A stretch of DNA of 22,878 nt from the NCBI GenBank assembly GCA_958426425.1, contig CATZYY010000024.1:1-22878 (forward strand), given 5' to 3'. The position numbers and the translations under genes are program-made. The notes under the pieces were generated by a model. That model saw only the letters and a list, made by a program, of their open reading frames with translations, was not told where the DNA came from and ran no database searches. Positions within the stretch are counted from its first letter, which is position 1. Every line of letters begins with the position of its first letter. Source of the stretch: an uncultured Oscillospiraceae bacterium (GTDB taxonomy: Bacteria; Bacillota; Clostridia; Oscillospirales; Oscillospiraceae). Positions 7,022-13,545 of the stretch are shown piece after piece.

Positions 7022-8306
7022 GGGGCTGTCCCTCCTGTTCCGTGGCTTTCACCGCCGCCTCCCAGACTGCCTGGAAGGGGACGCCGCAGCGGCGGGCGGC
7101 GGCGGCCACGTCGCCGTACTCCGGCTTTTCCTTGCGGATGCCGAAGCCCTCTCCCCGCTTGGTGGCAATGGGGCCGTAGGGGGTCTCCGCCTTCCCGGCC
7201 GAGGGGTTCAGCAGATACCGGGTGCACTGCCGGGCCCGGACCCCCAGGGTGGAGGTCTCCCGCAGGACGGCCTGGGCCAGCCGGTCCTGGTCGGCGGGGC
7301 GGCACAGCACGGTCAATGCCCAGGCGGAGCGGCCCTTCTTCATAACGATGGGGGCGGTGACTACATCCAGAGCGCCGTCCGCCATCAGCCTTTCACAGGC
7401 GTAGGCCAGGGCCTCGGCGGTCATGTCGTCGATGTGGCAGACCAGCTCCGTGATCTCCTCTCGGCCCTCCTGTCCGCTCTCGCCCAGCAGCGCCCGGACG
7501 CAGTTGGCGGCGGGGAAGGCCTTGTGTCCCACGCCGATGCCGGTTTTGTTCAGAGTCATCAGGGGCTGGGGACCAAAACCGGAGGCAAAATGGGTCAGCA
7601 GGGCCGCCCCGGTGGGGGTGCACAGCTCCCCCCGGACCTCTCCGCCATAGCAGGGCACGCCCCGCAGCAGATTGGCGGTGGCGGGGGCGGGCACCGGCAT
7701 GATGCCGTGGGCACAGCGGACCTGACCGCTGCCCACATGGACCGGGGAGGCGACGATGTGCTCCGCCCCCAGCAGGTCCAGAGCCAGGCACACGCCGGTT
7801 ACATCCGCCACGGCGTCCAGGGCGCCTACCTCGTGGAAGTGGACCTCCGTCACCGGCACGCCATGGGCCTGCGCCTCCGCGTCGGCAATGCGGCGGTAGA
7901 CCGCCTTGGCGTTCTCCCGCACCGCCTCCGGCACCGGCAGGTGGTCCAGAATATGGTCGATGTCCGCCGGAGCCGCGTGATGATGGTGAGGATGGTCGTG
8001 ATCGTGGGGATGGTCATGATCGTGGGGATGGTCATGATCGTGGGGATGGTCGTGGATCTCTGCGTGGGATACGCCCAGGGGCAGGTCGTGGCTTTCCTCC
8101 TCGTGGCCATGGACCGTCACCTCCATGCGGGTGCCGGCGATGCCGCAGGTCACCGCCGGCACAGCCTCCACCGCCACGCCGGGGAGAAGACCGTTCATGG
8201 TCTTTAAAAATTCGTCTTTTTGCCGCTGGTTCAGCAGCTCGTACAGGGCGGCCATCAGCATGTCGCCGGCGGCGCCCATATGGCATTCCAGATACAGTGT
8301 TTTCAT
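7014..8306 (-). CDS. larC: Nickel-pincer cofactor biosynthesis protein LarC (nickel insertion)
   Basis: This 430-residue protein starts MKTLYLECHMGAAGDMLMAA, the N-terminal signature of the LarC (DUF111) family. It continues with VHFHEVGALDAVADVTG and the C-terminal half typical of full-length LarC (KKGRSAWALTVLC, FGIRKEKPEYGD). LarC is the CTP-dependent enzyme that inserts nickel into the pyridinium bis-thiocarboxylate nucleotide made by LarB and LarE. A histidine/aspartate-rich insert (about residues 81-110) is a probable nickel store. In Lactiplantibacillus plantarum LarC is made from two frames by frameshifting, but here it is one continuous frame. The ATG overlaps the larB stop by a few bases and the 3' end overlaps the fmdE-like gene. 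Confidence 0.95.
   Translation of the reverse strand: MKTLYLECHMGAAGDMLMAALYELLNQRQKDEFLKTMNGLLPGVAVEAVPAVTCGIAGTRMEVTVHGHEEESHDLPLGVSHAEIHDHPHDHDHPHDHDHPHDHDHPHHHHAAPADIDHILDHLPVPEAVRENAKAVYRRIADAEAQAHGVPVTEVHFHEVGALDAVADVTGVCLALDLLGAEHIVASPVHVGSGQVRCAHGIMPVPAPATANLLRGVPCYGGEVRGELCTPTGAALLTHFASGFGPQPLMTLNKTGIGVGHKAFPAANCVRALLGESGQEGREEITELVCHIDDMTAEALAYACERLMADGALDVVTAPIVMKKGRSAWALTVLCRPADQDRLAQAVLRETSTLGVRARQCTRYLLNPSAGKAETPYGPIATKRGEGFGIRKEKPEYGDVAAAARRCGVPFQAVWEAAVKATEQEGQPHE
7990..8055. repeat. 18-bp tandem repeat encoding the His/Asp-rich insert of LarC
   Basis: Three consecutive 18-bp units (7990-8007, 8008-8025, 8026-8043) are identical except for one G/A position, and a 12-bp partial unit follows (8044-8055). 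Each full unit codes for six residues of the His-Asp-His-Pro type on the minus strand. Because the unit is a multiple of three, copy-number change would lengthen or shorten the metal-binding stretch without breaking the frame. Confidence 0.9.
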
Positions 8307-9064
8307 TCCTTGATCCCCTCCATGAGATTGATGCGGCTGGCCAAAAAGCCGGCGCCGAAGCCATTGTCGATGTTCACCACGCTGATGCCGCTGGCGCAGG
8401 CGTTCAGCATGGACAGCAGGGCGCTGAGCCCGTTGAAGGAGGCCCCGTAGCCCACGCTGGTGGGCACGGCAATCACGGGACAGTCCACAAGGCCGCCCAC
8501 CACGCTGGCCAAAGCCCCCTCCATACCCGCCACGGCCACCACGGCCCGAGCGCTCATCAGGGGTTCCAGGTTGGATAGCAGCCGGTGCAGCCCCGCCACG
8601 CCCACGTCGTACAGCCGGGTTACGGAGCTGCCCAGGGTCTCGGCGGTGATGGCCGCCTCCTCTGCCACCGGCAGGTCGCTGGTGCCGCCGGTGGCCACCA
8701 CCACGCTGCCCCGGCCTGTCACAGCTTTTGGAAAGGCCACTGCCAGACGGGAGAGCGTATCATAGCGCAGGGGAAACCGCTCTTTCAGATAGTCCGCCGC
8801 CTCAGGACCGATCCGGGTCACCAGCACGTTGGCGGCGCCCCGGCGGCCCATGGCCTCCAGAATGCCGGCCATCTGCTCCGGTGTCTTGGACTGGCCGTAG
8901 ATCACCTCCGCGGACCCCTGGCGCAGGGAGCGGTGGTGGTCCACTTTGGCGTAGCCCAGGTCCTGAAAGGGGGCCAGCTTCAGCTGCAGCAGGGCGCTCT
9001 CCGGGGTCATGTCCCCGGACTGGACCTGCTCCAGAATGCGCAGAATGTGATTTTTCTCAGACAT
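8303..9064 (-). CDS. larB: Nickel-pincer cofactor biosynthesis protein LarB (pyridinium carboxylase/hydrolase)
   Basis: A 253-residue protein whose C-terminal two thirds are PurE-like: VVVATGGTSDLPVAEEAAI, YDVGVAGLHRLL, VAVAGMEGALASVVGGLV and PTSVGYGASFNGLSALLSML. LarB carboxylates and hydrolyses nicotinic acid adenine dinucleotide to the bis-carboxylated mononucleotide, the first step to the nickel-pincer nucleotide. The N-terminal 60 residues (ILEQVQSGDMTPESALLQL) form the LarB-specific extension. The ATG at 9064 has AGGAGG six bases upstream, 10 bases after the larE stop. In-frame codons further upstream overlap larE and lack such a site. Confidence 0.95.
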   Translation of the reverse strand: MSEKNHILRILEQVQSGDMTPESALLQLKLAPFQDLGYAKVDHHRSLRQGSAEVIYGQSKTPEQMAGILEAMGRRGAANVLVTRIGPEAADYLKERFPLRYDTLSRLAVAFPKAVTGRGSVVVATGGTSDLPVAEEAAITAETLGSSVTRLYDVGVAGLHRLLSNLEPLMSARAVVAVAGMEGALASVVGGLVDCPVIAVPTSVGYGASFNGLSALLSMLNACASGISVVNIDNGFGAGFLASRINLMEGIKE

Positions 9065-9074
9065 AGGTCCTCCT

Positions 9075-9830
9075 TTATTCCGACGGCGTCCGGGCCCGCA
9101 GGTCCAGGCTGACCTCAGCAAACAGCGGCGTCAGCCGCTCCGTGATCTCCTGCCGCTTTTCCAGGGCTAAGGACAGCTGGGGCTCCGTCACCTGCAGCAG
9201 CGCGCCGTTGTTTCGCAGCCGCAGGCGAAAGTCCCAAAAGCCCAGGTCGCTGAGCACCGCCTCCCCCAGCTCCACCCGGTGGAGCTGGTCGGCTGACAGG
9301 GGCGTGCCGGTGGGAACGCGGGTAGCCAGGCAGGCGTAGGCGGGCTTATCCCAGGTGGGCAGCCCCGCCTCCCGGCTCAGCCGCCGCACATCGGCCTTGG
9401 TGAGGCCGCACTCCCGGAGAGGGGACCGGACCCCCAGCTCCGCCAGGGCCGCCATGCCGGGGCGGTCGTCCGCCTGGTCGGAGGCATTGGTGCCGTCGGC
9501 AATCAAGGATAGGCCGTCTTCCTTGGCCGCCTGGGCAATGGCGCCAAACAGGGCCCGCTTGCAAAAATAGCACCGCCGGGCGGGATTGGCGGCCACCTGA
9601 GGGTCGGACAGCACGTCCACCTCCAGCACCGTCAGGGGAAGGCCGCACAGCCGGGCCAAAGCCTGAGCGTCGGTCAGCTCATGGGCGGGCTGAAAGGCAG
9701 TGTGGGCGAAATAGGCCCGCCAGCCGCTGCCCCAGCGGTCGGCGGCCCAGGCCAGCAGGGCGGAGTCCACCCCGCCGGACAGGGCCAGAGCGCCCTGGGG
9801 GTGCTGCTGGAAAAAGGTTGAGAGCTCCAT
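9075..9830 (-). CDS. larE: ATP-dependent sulfur transferase LarE, three-cysteine (probable 4Fe-4S) type
   Basis: A 251-residue PP-loop enzyme with SGGVDS at residues 18-23 and DGTNASD at 112-118, both LarE/asparagine-synthetase-like ATP-binding motifs. LarE adenylates and sulfurates the bis-carboxylated nucleotide produced by LarB. Three cysteines stand out: C87 and C90 in RRCYFCK, and C167 in AYACLATR. The classical Lactiplantibacillus LarE has only the last one, which it consumes as the sulfur source. Family members with all three bind a 4Fe-4S cluster and can act catalytically. The ATG at 9830 has GGAGGT eight bases upstream. First gene of the operon, preceded by a structured leader. Confidence 0.95.
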   Translation of the reverse strand: MELSTFFQQHPQGALALSGGVDSALLAWAADRWGSGWRAYFAHTAFQPAHELTDAQALARLCGLPLTVLEVDVLSDPQVAANPARRCYFCKRALFGAIAQAAKEDGLSLIADGTNASDQADDRPGMAALAELGVRSPLRECGLTKADVRRLSREAGLPTWDKPAYACLATRVPTGTPLSADQLHRVELGEAVLSDLGFWDFRLRLRNNGALLQVTEPQLSLALEKRQEITERLTPLFAEVSLDLRARTPSE

Positions 9831-9843
9831 GGCAGTTACCTCC

Positions 9844-9888
9844 GAAAACAAAAGAAGGCATGCTCAAAAGAGCATGCCTTCTGGCATG
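9844..9888 (-). promoter_or_regulatory. Attenuator: terminator hairpin with competing antiterminator in the larE leader
   Basis: On the minus strand a perfect 13-bp stem (9870-9882 with 9853-9865, loop TTTT) is followed by TTTTGTTTT, so it has the form of an intrinsic terminator placed before larE. A second, perfect 6-bp hairpin, CATGCC-AGAA-GGCATG (9873-9888), uses part of the 5' arm of that terminator, so the two cannot form together. This arrangement is typical of leader-controlled termination. What decides between the two structures is not known. Confidence 0.75.
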
Positions 9889-9965
9889 ATTGCATCGAAT
9901 CCGCCGTGGCGGAAAAAGCAGGGGCGGCGCCTTGGGCACCGGAGGAAATCTTCTGACTTCCAAGT
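9889..9965 (-). ncRNA. Structured 5' leader of the lar operon, candidate riboswitch or protein-binding RNA
   Basis: Between the predicted transcription start (about 9965) and the attenuator lie about 75 bases with three further potential hairpins: 9944-9961 (7 bp including one G-U, loop AGAA), 9926-9940 (GGTGCC-CAA-GGCGCC) and 9901-9912 (CCGC-CACG-GCGG). I could not match this to a riboswitch class I can recall, including the nickel/cobalt one. Calling it an aptamer is inference from the downstream terminator/antiterminator pair. Confidence 0.45.
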
Positions 9966-9971
9966 AGAAAT

Positions 9972-10000
9972 AGTATATCCCATTGTCCGCTTACCGTCAA
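9972..10000 (-). promoter_or_regulatory. Promoter of the lar/transporter operon
   Basis: On the minus strand TTGACG (9995-10000) and TATACT (9972-9977) are separated by exactly 17 bp, close to the vegetative consensus. It lies about 140 bases before larE and is the only promoter I see for the seven genes that follow. Confidence 0.85.
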
Positions 10001-10013
10001 GGCCAACCTTGAC
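9996..10013. promoter_or_regulatory. Perfect inverted repeat between divergent -35 boxes, candidate operator
   Basis: GTCAAGG (9996-10002), spacer CCAA, CCTTGAC (10007-10013) is an exact 7-bp inverted repeat covering both -35 elements of the divergent lar and DUF3842 promoters. Five of the seven bases on each side are the -35 sequences themselves, so symmetry beyond that is only two base pairs per arm. The placement would suit one regulator controlling both operons. Confidence 0.35.
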
Positions 10014-10037
10014 AAGGAGCGGAAACACCAGTATGCT
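10009..10037 (+). promoter_or_regulatory. Promoter of the DUF3842 / transporter / xdhC operon
   Basis: TTGACA (10009-10014) and TATGCT (10032-10037) are separated by exactly 17 bp. A start near 10044 gives a short leader of about 25 bases ending in AGGAGG at 10056-10061. Confidence 0.85.
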
Positions 10038-10068
10038 GAGAGGAAAGAGCAGCACAGGAGGGATGACC

Positions 10069-10539
10069 GTGAGAGAGCGGGAGATACTGGTGGCCGTAGT
10101 GGACGGACAGGGCGGCGGCATGGGCCGAGGACTGGTGGAGGCCGTGAAGCGAGCCTACCCCACACTGCCGGTCCGGGCCCTGGGCACCAACGCCCTGGCC
10201 ACGGCGGCCATGCTGAAGGCCGGGGCTGATGACGGCGCCACGGGAGAGAACGCCATCGCGGTAAATGCCGCCCGGGCGGACGTGGTGCTGGGGCCCGTGG
10301 GAGCGGCCATCCCCAACGGACTGCTGGGAGAGGTGACGCCCCGGATGGCGGAGGCCATCGGCGGCAGCATGGCGGTGAAGATCTTGCTGCCCTCCAATCG
10401 GTGCGGCATCCGCCTGGCGGCGGGGCCTGTCCAGCCCATGCAGTTCTATCTGGACCAGGCGGTGAGCCTGCTGGCCCAGGAGCTGAACAGGCTGGGCTGG
10501 GCGCCAAAGAAAGACGATGGGAGTATCTGCCATGAGTAA
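10069..10539 (+). CDS. DUF3842 family protein
   Basis: A 156-residue protein beginning REREILVAVVDGQGGGMGRGLVEAV, with a Rossmann-like beta strand and glycine-rich loop (VVDGQGGGMG), then ALGTNALATAAMLKAGADDGATGENAI and VLGPVGAAIPNGLLGEVTP, the pattern of the DUF3842 family. The function is unknown. The glycine loop suggests nucleotide or cofactor binding, which is inference. Start choice: the AGGAGG at 10056-10061 is one base from the ATG at 10063 but seven bases from the GTG at 10069, so GTG is preferred. It overlaps the next gene by eight bases and lies divergent to the lar operon. Confidence 0.85.
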   Translation: MREREILVAVVDGQGGGMGRGLVEAVKRAYPTLPVRALGTNALATAAMLKAGADDGATGENAIAVNAARADVVLGPVGAAIPNGLLGEVTPRMAEAIGGSMAVKILLPSNRCGIRLAAGPVQPMQFYLDQAVSLLAQELNRLGWAPKKDDGSICHE

Positions 10540-11872
10540 ACATGTATCCTCCGGCGGACGGGACGCCTTCCGCTCCCGCTGGGGCTTCAAGCTGGCCTGC
10601 ATTGGCTCCGCCGTGGGTATGGGGAACATTTGGATGTTTCCCTCCCGGGTGTCGGCCTACGGGGCTGTATTCCTGATCCCCTATATTCTGTTTGTGGCCC
10701 TGATCGCCTCTACCGGCGTCATAGGAGAGATGGCCTTCGGCCGGGCCGCCGCCGGCGGACCCATTGTGGCCTTTGGCAAGGCCGCTCAGCGCCGCACCGG
10801 CAGCGGCCGCTGGGGCGAGATTTTGGGCCTTGTGCCTGTGGCAGGGTCGCTGGCCATGGCCATCGGCTACTCCGTGGTGGTGGGCTGGCTGCTGAAGTAT
10901 GCCGTGGACGCCCTGACCGGGTCCTGGATGACCAACCGGGGCGTGGAGGCCTTTGACGCCGCCTTTTCCACCGCTGCCTCCGCCTGGGGCAACAACCTGT
11001 GGCAAACCGTGGCGGTGATCGCCGCCATGGCCATTATGGCCCTGGGAATCGGCGGCGGCATTGAAAAGGCCAACAAGGTGATGATGCCGCTGTTTTTCTG
11101 CCTGTTTTTGGGCCTTGCGGTGTATATTTTCACCCTGCCGGGAGCCGCGGAGGGCTACCGCTACATGTTCCTCATGGACCCGGCGGGACTGCTGGACCCC
11201 ATGGTGTGGGTCTACGCCCTGGGGCAGGCCTTCTTCTCCCTGTCCGTGGCGGGCAACGGTACGCTGATCTACGGCTCCTACCTCTCAGACCAGGTGGATG
11301 TGCCCTCCTCTGCCAGGACCGTGGCCCTGTTTGACACCATTGCCGCTATGCTGGCGGCCCTGGTGATTATCCCCGCCATGGCCACGGCGGGGGAGACTCT
11401 GGACCGCAGCGGACCCGGTCTGCTGTTCATCTTCCTGCCCAACCTTTTCCGGGAGATGCCCGGCGGAGCGGTGATTATGGCGGTGTTCTTTGTGGCGGCG
11501 CTGTTTGCCGGCATGACCTCCCTCATCAACCTCTTTGAGGCCCCTATTGCCACGCTCCAGGAAAAGCTCCACCTGAGCCGGCTGGCCGCCGTGGGTGTAA
11601 TGGGCGTCGTCGGCCTTGGGGCCAGCCTCTCCATCCAGGGAATTGTCTCTCAATGGATGGATGTGTGCTCCATTTACGCCTGCCCCGTGGGAGCACTTTT
11701 GGCGGGCGTGTTCTTCTTCTGGGTCTATGGAAAGGCCGACTGCCTGACCCAGGTGAACCTGGCCCGGAAAACGCCCTTGGGCGGCTGGTTCTATCCCCTG
11801 GCGAAATACGGATTTTGCGGCGTGACGGTGATCGTGCTGGTCATGGGCGCCGTCAAGGGAGGCATTGGCTGA
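10532..11872 (+). CDS. Sodium-dependent transporter, NSS/SNF family
   Basis: A 446-residue membrane protein with about eleven hydrophobic segments. WGFKLACIGSAVGMGNIWMF near residue 18 is the unwound first helix of neurotransmitter:sodium symporters, which contributes to both the sodium and substrate sites. Length fits bacterial members such as MhsT and LeuT, which carry amino acids. The substrate cannot be read from the sequence. The ATG at 10532 lies within the end of the DUF3842 gene (frame-shifted overlap) and has GGGAG at workable distance. The xdhC gene follows after one base, so the three genes are co-transcribed and translationally coupled. Confidence 0.92.
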   Translation: MSKHVSSGGRDAFRSRWGFKLACIGSAVGMGNIWMFPSRVSAYGAVFLIPYILFVALIASTGVIGEMAFGRAAAGGPIVAFGKAAQRRTGSGRWGEILGLVPVAGSLAMAIGYSVVVGWLLKYAVDALTGSWMTNRGVEAFDAAFSTAASAWGNNLWQTVAVIAAMAIMALGIGGGIEKANKVMMPLFFCLFLGLAVYIFTLPGAAEGYRYMFLMDPAGLLDPMVWVYALGQAFFSLSVAGNGTLIYGSYLSDQVDVPSSARTVALFDTIAAMLAALVIIPAMATAGETLDRSGPGLLFIFLPNLFREMPGGAVIMAVFFVAALFAGMTSLINLFEAPIATLQEKLHLSRLAAVGVMGVVGLGASLSIQGIVSQWMDVCSIYACPVGALLAGVFFFWVYGKADCLTQVNLARKTPLGGWFYPLAKYGFCGVTVIVLVMGAVKGGIG

Positions 11873-11873
11873 A

Positions 11874-12884
11874 ATGCGGGAATTTGTAAGAGAGATTCTC
11901 CATGCTCTGGAGGCAGGACAGCCGGTGGAGCTGGTCAGTGTGGTCCGTGCCAGCGGCTCCACGCCCCGGGGCGCCGGGGCCATGATGGCGGTGTTTTCCG
12001 ACGGCCGCGCCGCCGGCACCGTAGGCGGCGGCAGCGCCGAGTTTGAGGCCCAGAGGTATGCCGTAGAGCTGCTGAAAACCGGCGGGGAGGATTTGCGCCG
12101 GTTCCGCTTTGTGCAGGGCGAGGCCGCCAGTTTGGGCATGGTCTGCGGCGGAGACGTGGAGGTGCAGTTTCAGTACCTGTCCCAAAAGAATGAAGCGGCC
12201 ATCTCCATTTTGCGGGAGATACGGGAGGCCTGCGCCCACAGCGCCGATCTGTGGCTGATGCGGCGAATTCAAGATGGCCGGGTCACTGCCATGGGCACCG
12301 CGGGACGGCAGGGAACCCAGCACCTGGAAACGCCGCCGGCACATTTGGAAACGCTTTTGGGCAACCGGGCGGTATACGACGGGGAGTGGTTTGCGGTTCC
12401 GGTGGTGAAGGCGGGCCGGACCTATATCTTCGGCGGCGGCCACGTGTCCCAGGCCCTGGTGCCGGTGCTTGCCGCTGTGGACTTCCGGCCGGTGGTCTAC
12501 GACGACCGCAAAGAGTTTGCGGACCCGGCGCTGTTTCCCGGGGCGGAACAGGTCCTGTGCGGCAGCTTTTTGGAGCTGTCGGAGCACCTGACGGTGACGC
12601 CCGACGACTACGTGGTGGTCATGACCCGGGGCCATCAGGCGGACTATGAGGTGCTGACCCAGGTGCTGCGCAGCGGCGCCAAGTATTTGGGCTGCATTGG
12701 CTCCCGGAAGAAGCTGGCTCTTTGCCGGGACAAGCTGCTTTCCGACGGCTTCACCCAGGAGGAGTACGCCCGGCTCCACGCCCCTATCGGTCTTGCCATC
12801 GGGGCGGAGACTCCGGCGGAGATCGCCGTGGCCGTGGCGGCGGAGATGATCGCTGTTCGGGCAGGGCTGGACAGCAAAAAATAG
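11874..12884 (+). CDS. xdhC: XdhC/CoxI family molybdenum-enzyme maturation protein
   Basis: The 336-residue protein has both XdhC parts. The N-terminal CoxI-type domain carries ASGSTPRGAGAMM (26-38), GTVGGGSAE (48-56) and LGMVCGGD (87-94). The C-terminal Rossmann domain has IFGGGHVSQALVPVL from about 185, VVVMTRGHQADYEVL and LGCIGSRKKLALC. Family members bind molybdopterin cofactor, assist its sulfuration and insert it into molybdenum hydroxylases such as xanthine dehydrogenase. No molybdenum hydroxylase is in the window, so its client is elsewhere. The ATG lies 11 bases after GGGAGG. An in-frame TTG nine bases earlier is too close to that site. Confidence 0.9.
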   Translation: MREFVREILHALEAGQPVELVSVVRASGSTPRGAGAMMAVFSDGRAAGTVGGGSAEFEAQRYAVELLKTGGEDLRRFRFVQGEAASLGMVCGGDVEVQFQYLSQKNEAAISILREIREACAHSADLWLMRRIQDGRVTAMGTAGRQGTQHLETPPAHLETLLGNRAVYDGEWFAVPVVKAGRTYIFGGGHVSQALVPVLAAVDFRPVVYDDRKEFADPALFPGAEQVLCGSFLELSEHLTVTPDDYVVVMTRGHQADYEVLTQVLRSGAKYLGCIGSRKKLALCRDKLLSDGFTQEEYARLHAPIGLAIGAETPAEIAVAVAAEMIAVRAGLDSKK

Positions 12885-12895
12885 CCCATTTTTTC

Positions 12896-12926
12896 CAGGC
12901 CGCCCTCCCATTGGGAGGGCGGCCTG
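12896..12926. terminator. Strong hairpin after xdhC without a T-run
   Basis: A perfect 14-bp, very GC-rich stem (12896-12909 with 12913-12926) has a 3-base loop and starts 11 bases after the xdhC stop. Neither strand has a following T-run (CTTGCG on plus, GGAAAAAATGGG on minus). It may act as a factor-assisted terminator, an RNA 3'-end protector, or neither. Confidence 0.5.
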
Positions 12927-12927
12927 C

Positions 12928-12957
12928 TTGCGTTCCGGGGGTACAGTATGGTACAAT
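12928..12957 (+). promoter_or_regulatory. Promoter of the dCMP deaminase-like gene
   Basis: TTGCGT (12928-12933) and TACAAT (12952-12957) are spaced by 18 bp. The -35 box begins directly after the preceding hairpin. The leader to the start at 13020 is about 55 bases. Confidence 0.6.
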
Positions 12958-13019
12958 CAATGTCATCATATGGCCGTGATTTCAGCGGCGGCGGAGATTT
13001 TACGACGGAGGGGACGCCC

Positions 13020-13526
13020 ATGGAGCGGATCAGCAAGGAAAACTACTATCTGGATATTGCCCAGACCGTTTTGGAGCGGGCCACCTGCCTGCGGCGGGTG
13101 TACGGCGCCATTATTGTGAAGAACGACGAGATCATTGCCACCGGCTACAACGGCGCCCCCCGGGGCCGGGCCAACTGCGTGGATATGGGCTACTGTTCCC
13201 GGGAGGCCCAGAAGGTGCCCCGGGGCGAGCGGTACGAGCTGTGCCGCAGCGTCCATGCCGAGGCCAACGCCATTATTTCCGCCTCCCGGCGGGACATGGT
13301 GGGCGGTACGCTGTACCTGGTGGGCCGGGACGCCCGCACCGGGGAGCTGCTGCCGGACGCCACCTCCTGTGCCATGTGCCGGCGGCAGGTCATCAACGCG
13401 GGCCTTGCCCGGGTGGTGATCCGCCGGACCCCCACGGAGTTCGAGGTGGTAAATGTGGAGGATTGGGTCAACGAGGACGATCTCATGGTGCCCCGGGACC
13501 CGGATGCCATTTTGGACCAGATGTGA
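13020..13526 (+). CDS. Deoxycytidylate (dCMP) deaminase family protein, ComEB-like
   Basis: A 168-residue zinc deaminase with the sequence order of dCMP deaminases: GAIIVKNDEIIATGYNGAPRG (29-49), the catalytic H79-A80-E81, and SCAMC (116-120) supplying C117 and C120 to the zinc. The proline usual before the first cysteine of this motif is replaced by serine. The ATG at 13020 is preceded by GGAGGGG at good distance. The reading frame extends 24 codons upstream across the promoter, which argues against an earlier start. Known reaction for the family is dCMP to dUMP, feeding thymidylate synthesis. The next gene follows after 19 bases and is likely co-transcribed. Confidence 0.88.
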   Translation: MERISKENYYLDIAQTVLERATCLRRVYGAIIVKNDEIIATGYNGAPRGRANCVDMGYCSREAQKVPRGERYELCRSVHAEANAIISASRRDMVGGTLYLVGRDARTGELLPDATSCAMCRRQVINAGLARVVIRRTPTEFEVVNVEDWVNEDDLMVPRDPDAILDQM

Positions 13527-13545
13527 CAGAAAGGAAGACCCTGGT

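Noticed and set aside
7990..8055. Regular short repeats that could suggest a small CRISPR or minisatellite
   Set aside because: The units are directly adjacent with no spacers and lie in frame inside larC, encoding a His/Asp-rich stretch.
9889..9965. Known nickel/cobalt (czcD-type) or molybdenum cofactor riboswitch in the lar leader
   Set aside because: I could not find the conserved elements of those classes as I remember them. The leader is reported only as an unclassified structured element.
9836..11005. A 389-codon minus-strand open frame across the DUF3842/NSS start region
   Set aside because: It spans two strong promoters and the attenuator and has no motif. Its translation is proline/glycine-rich, as expected for the shadow of GC-rich coding DNA.
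11853..12956. A 367-codon minus-strand open frame opposite xdhC
   Set aside because: xdhC carries all family motifs on the plus strand. The antisense translation has no recognisable domain and crosses the intergenic hairpin.
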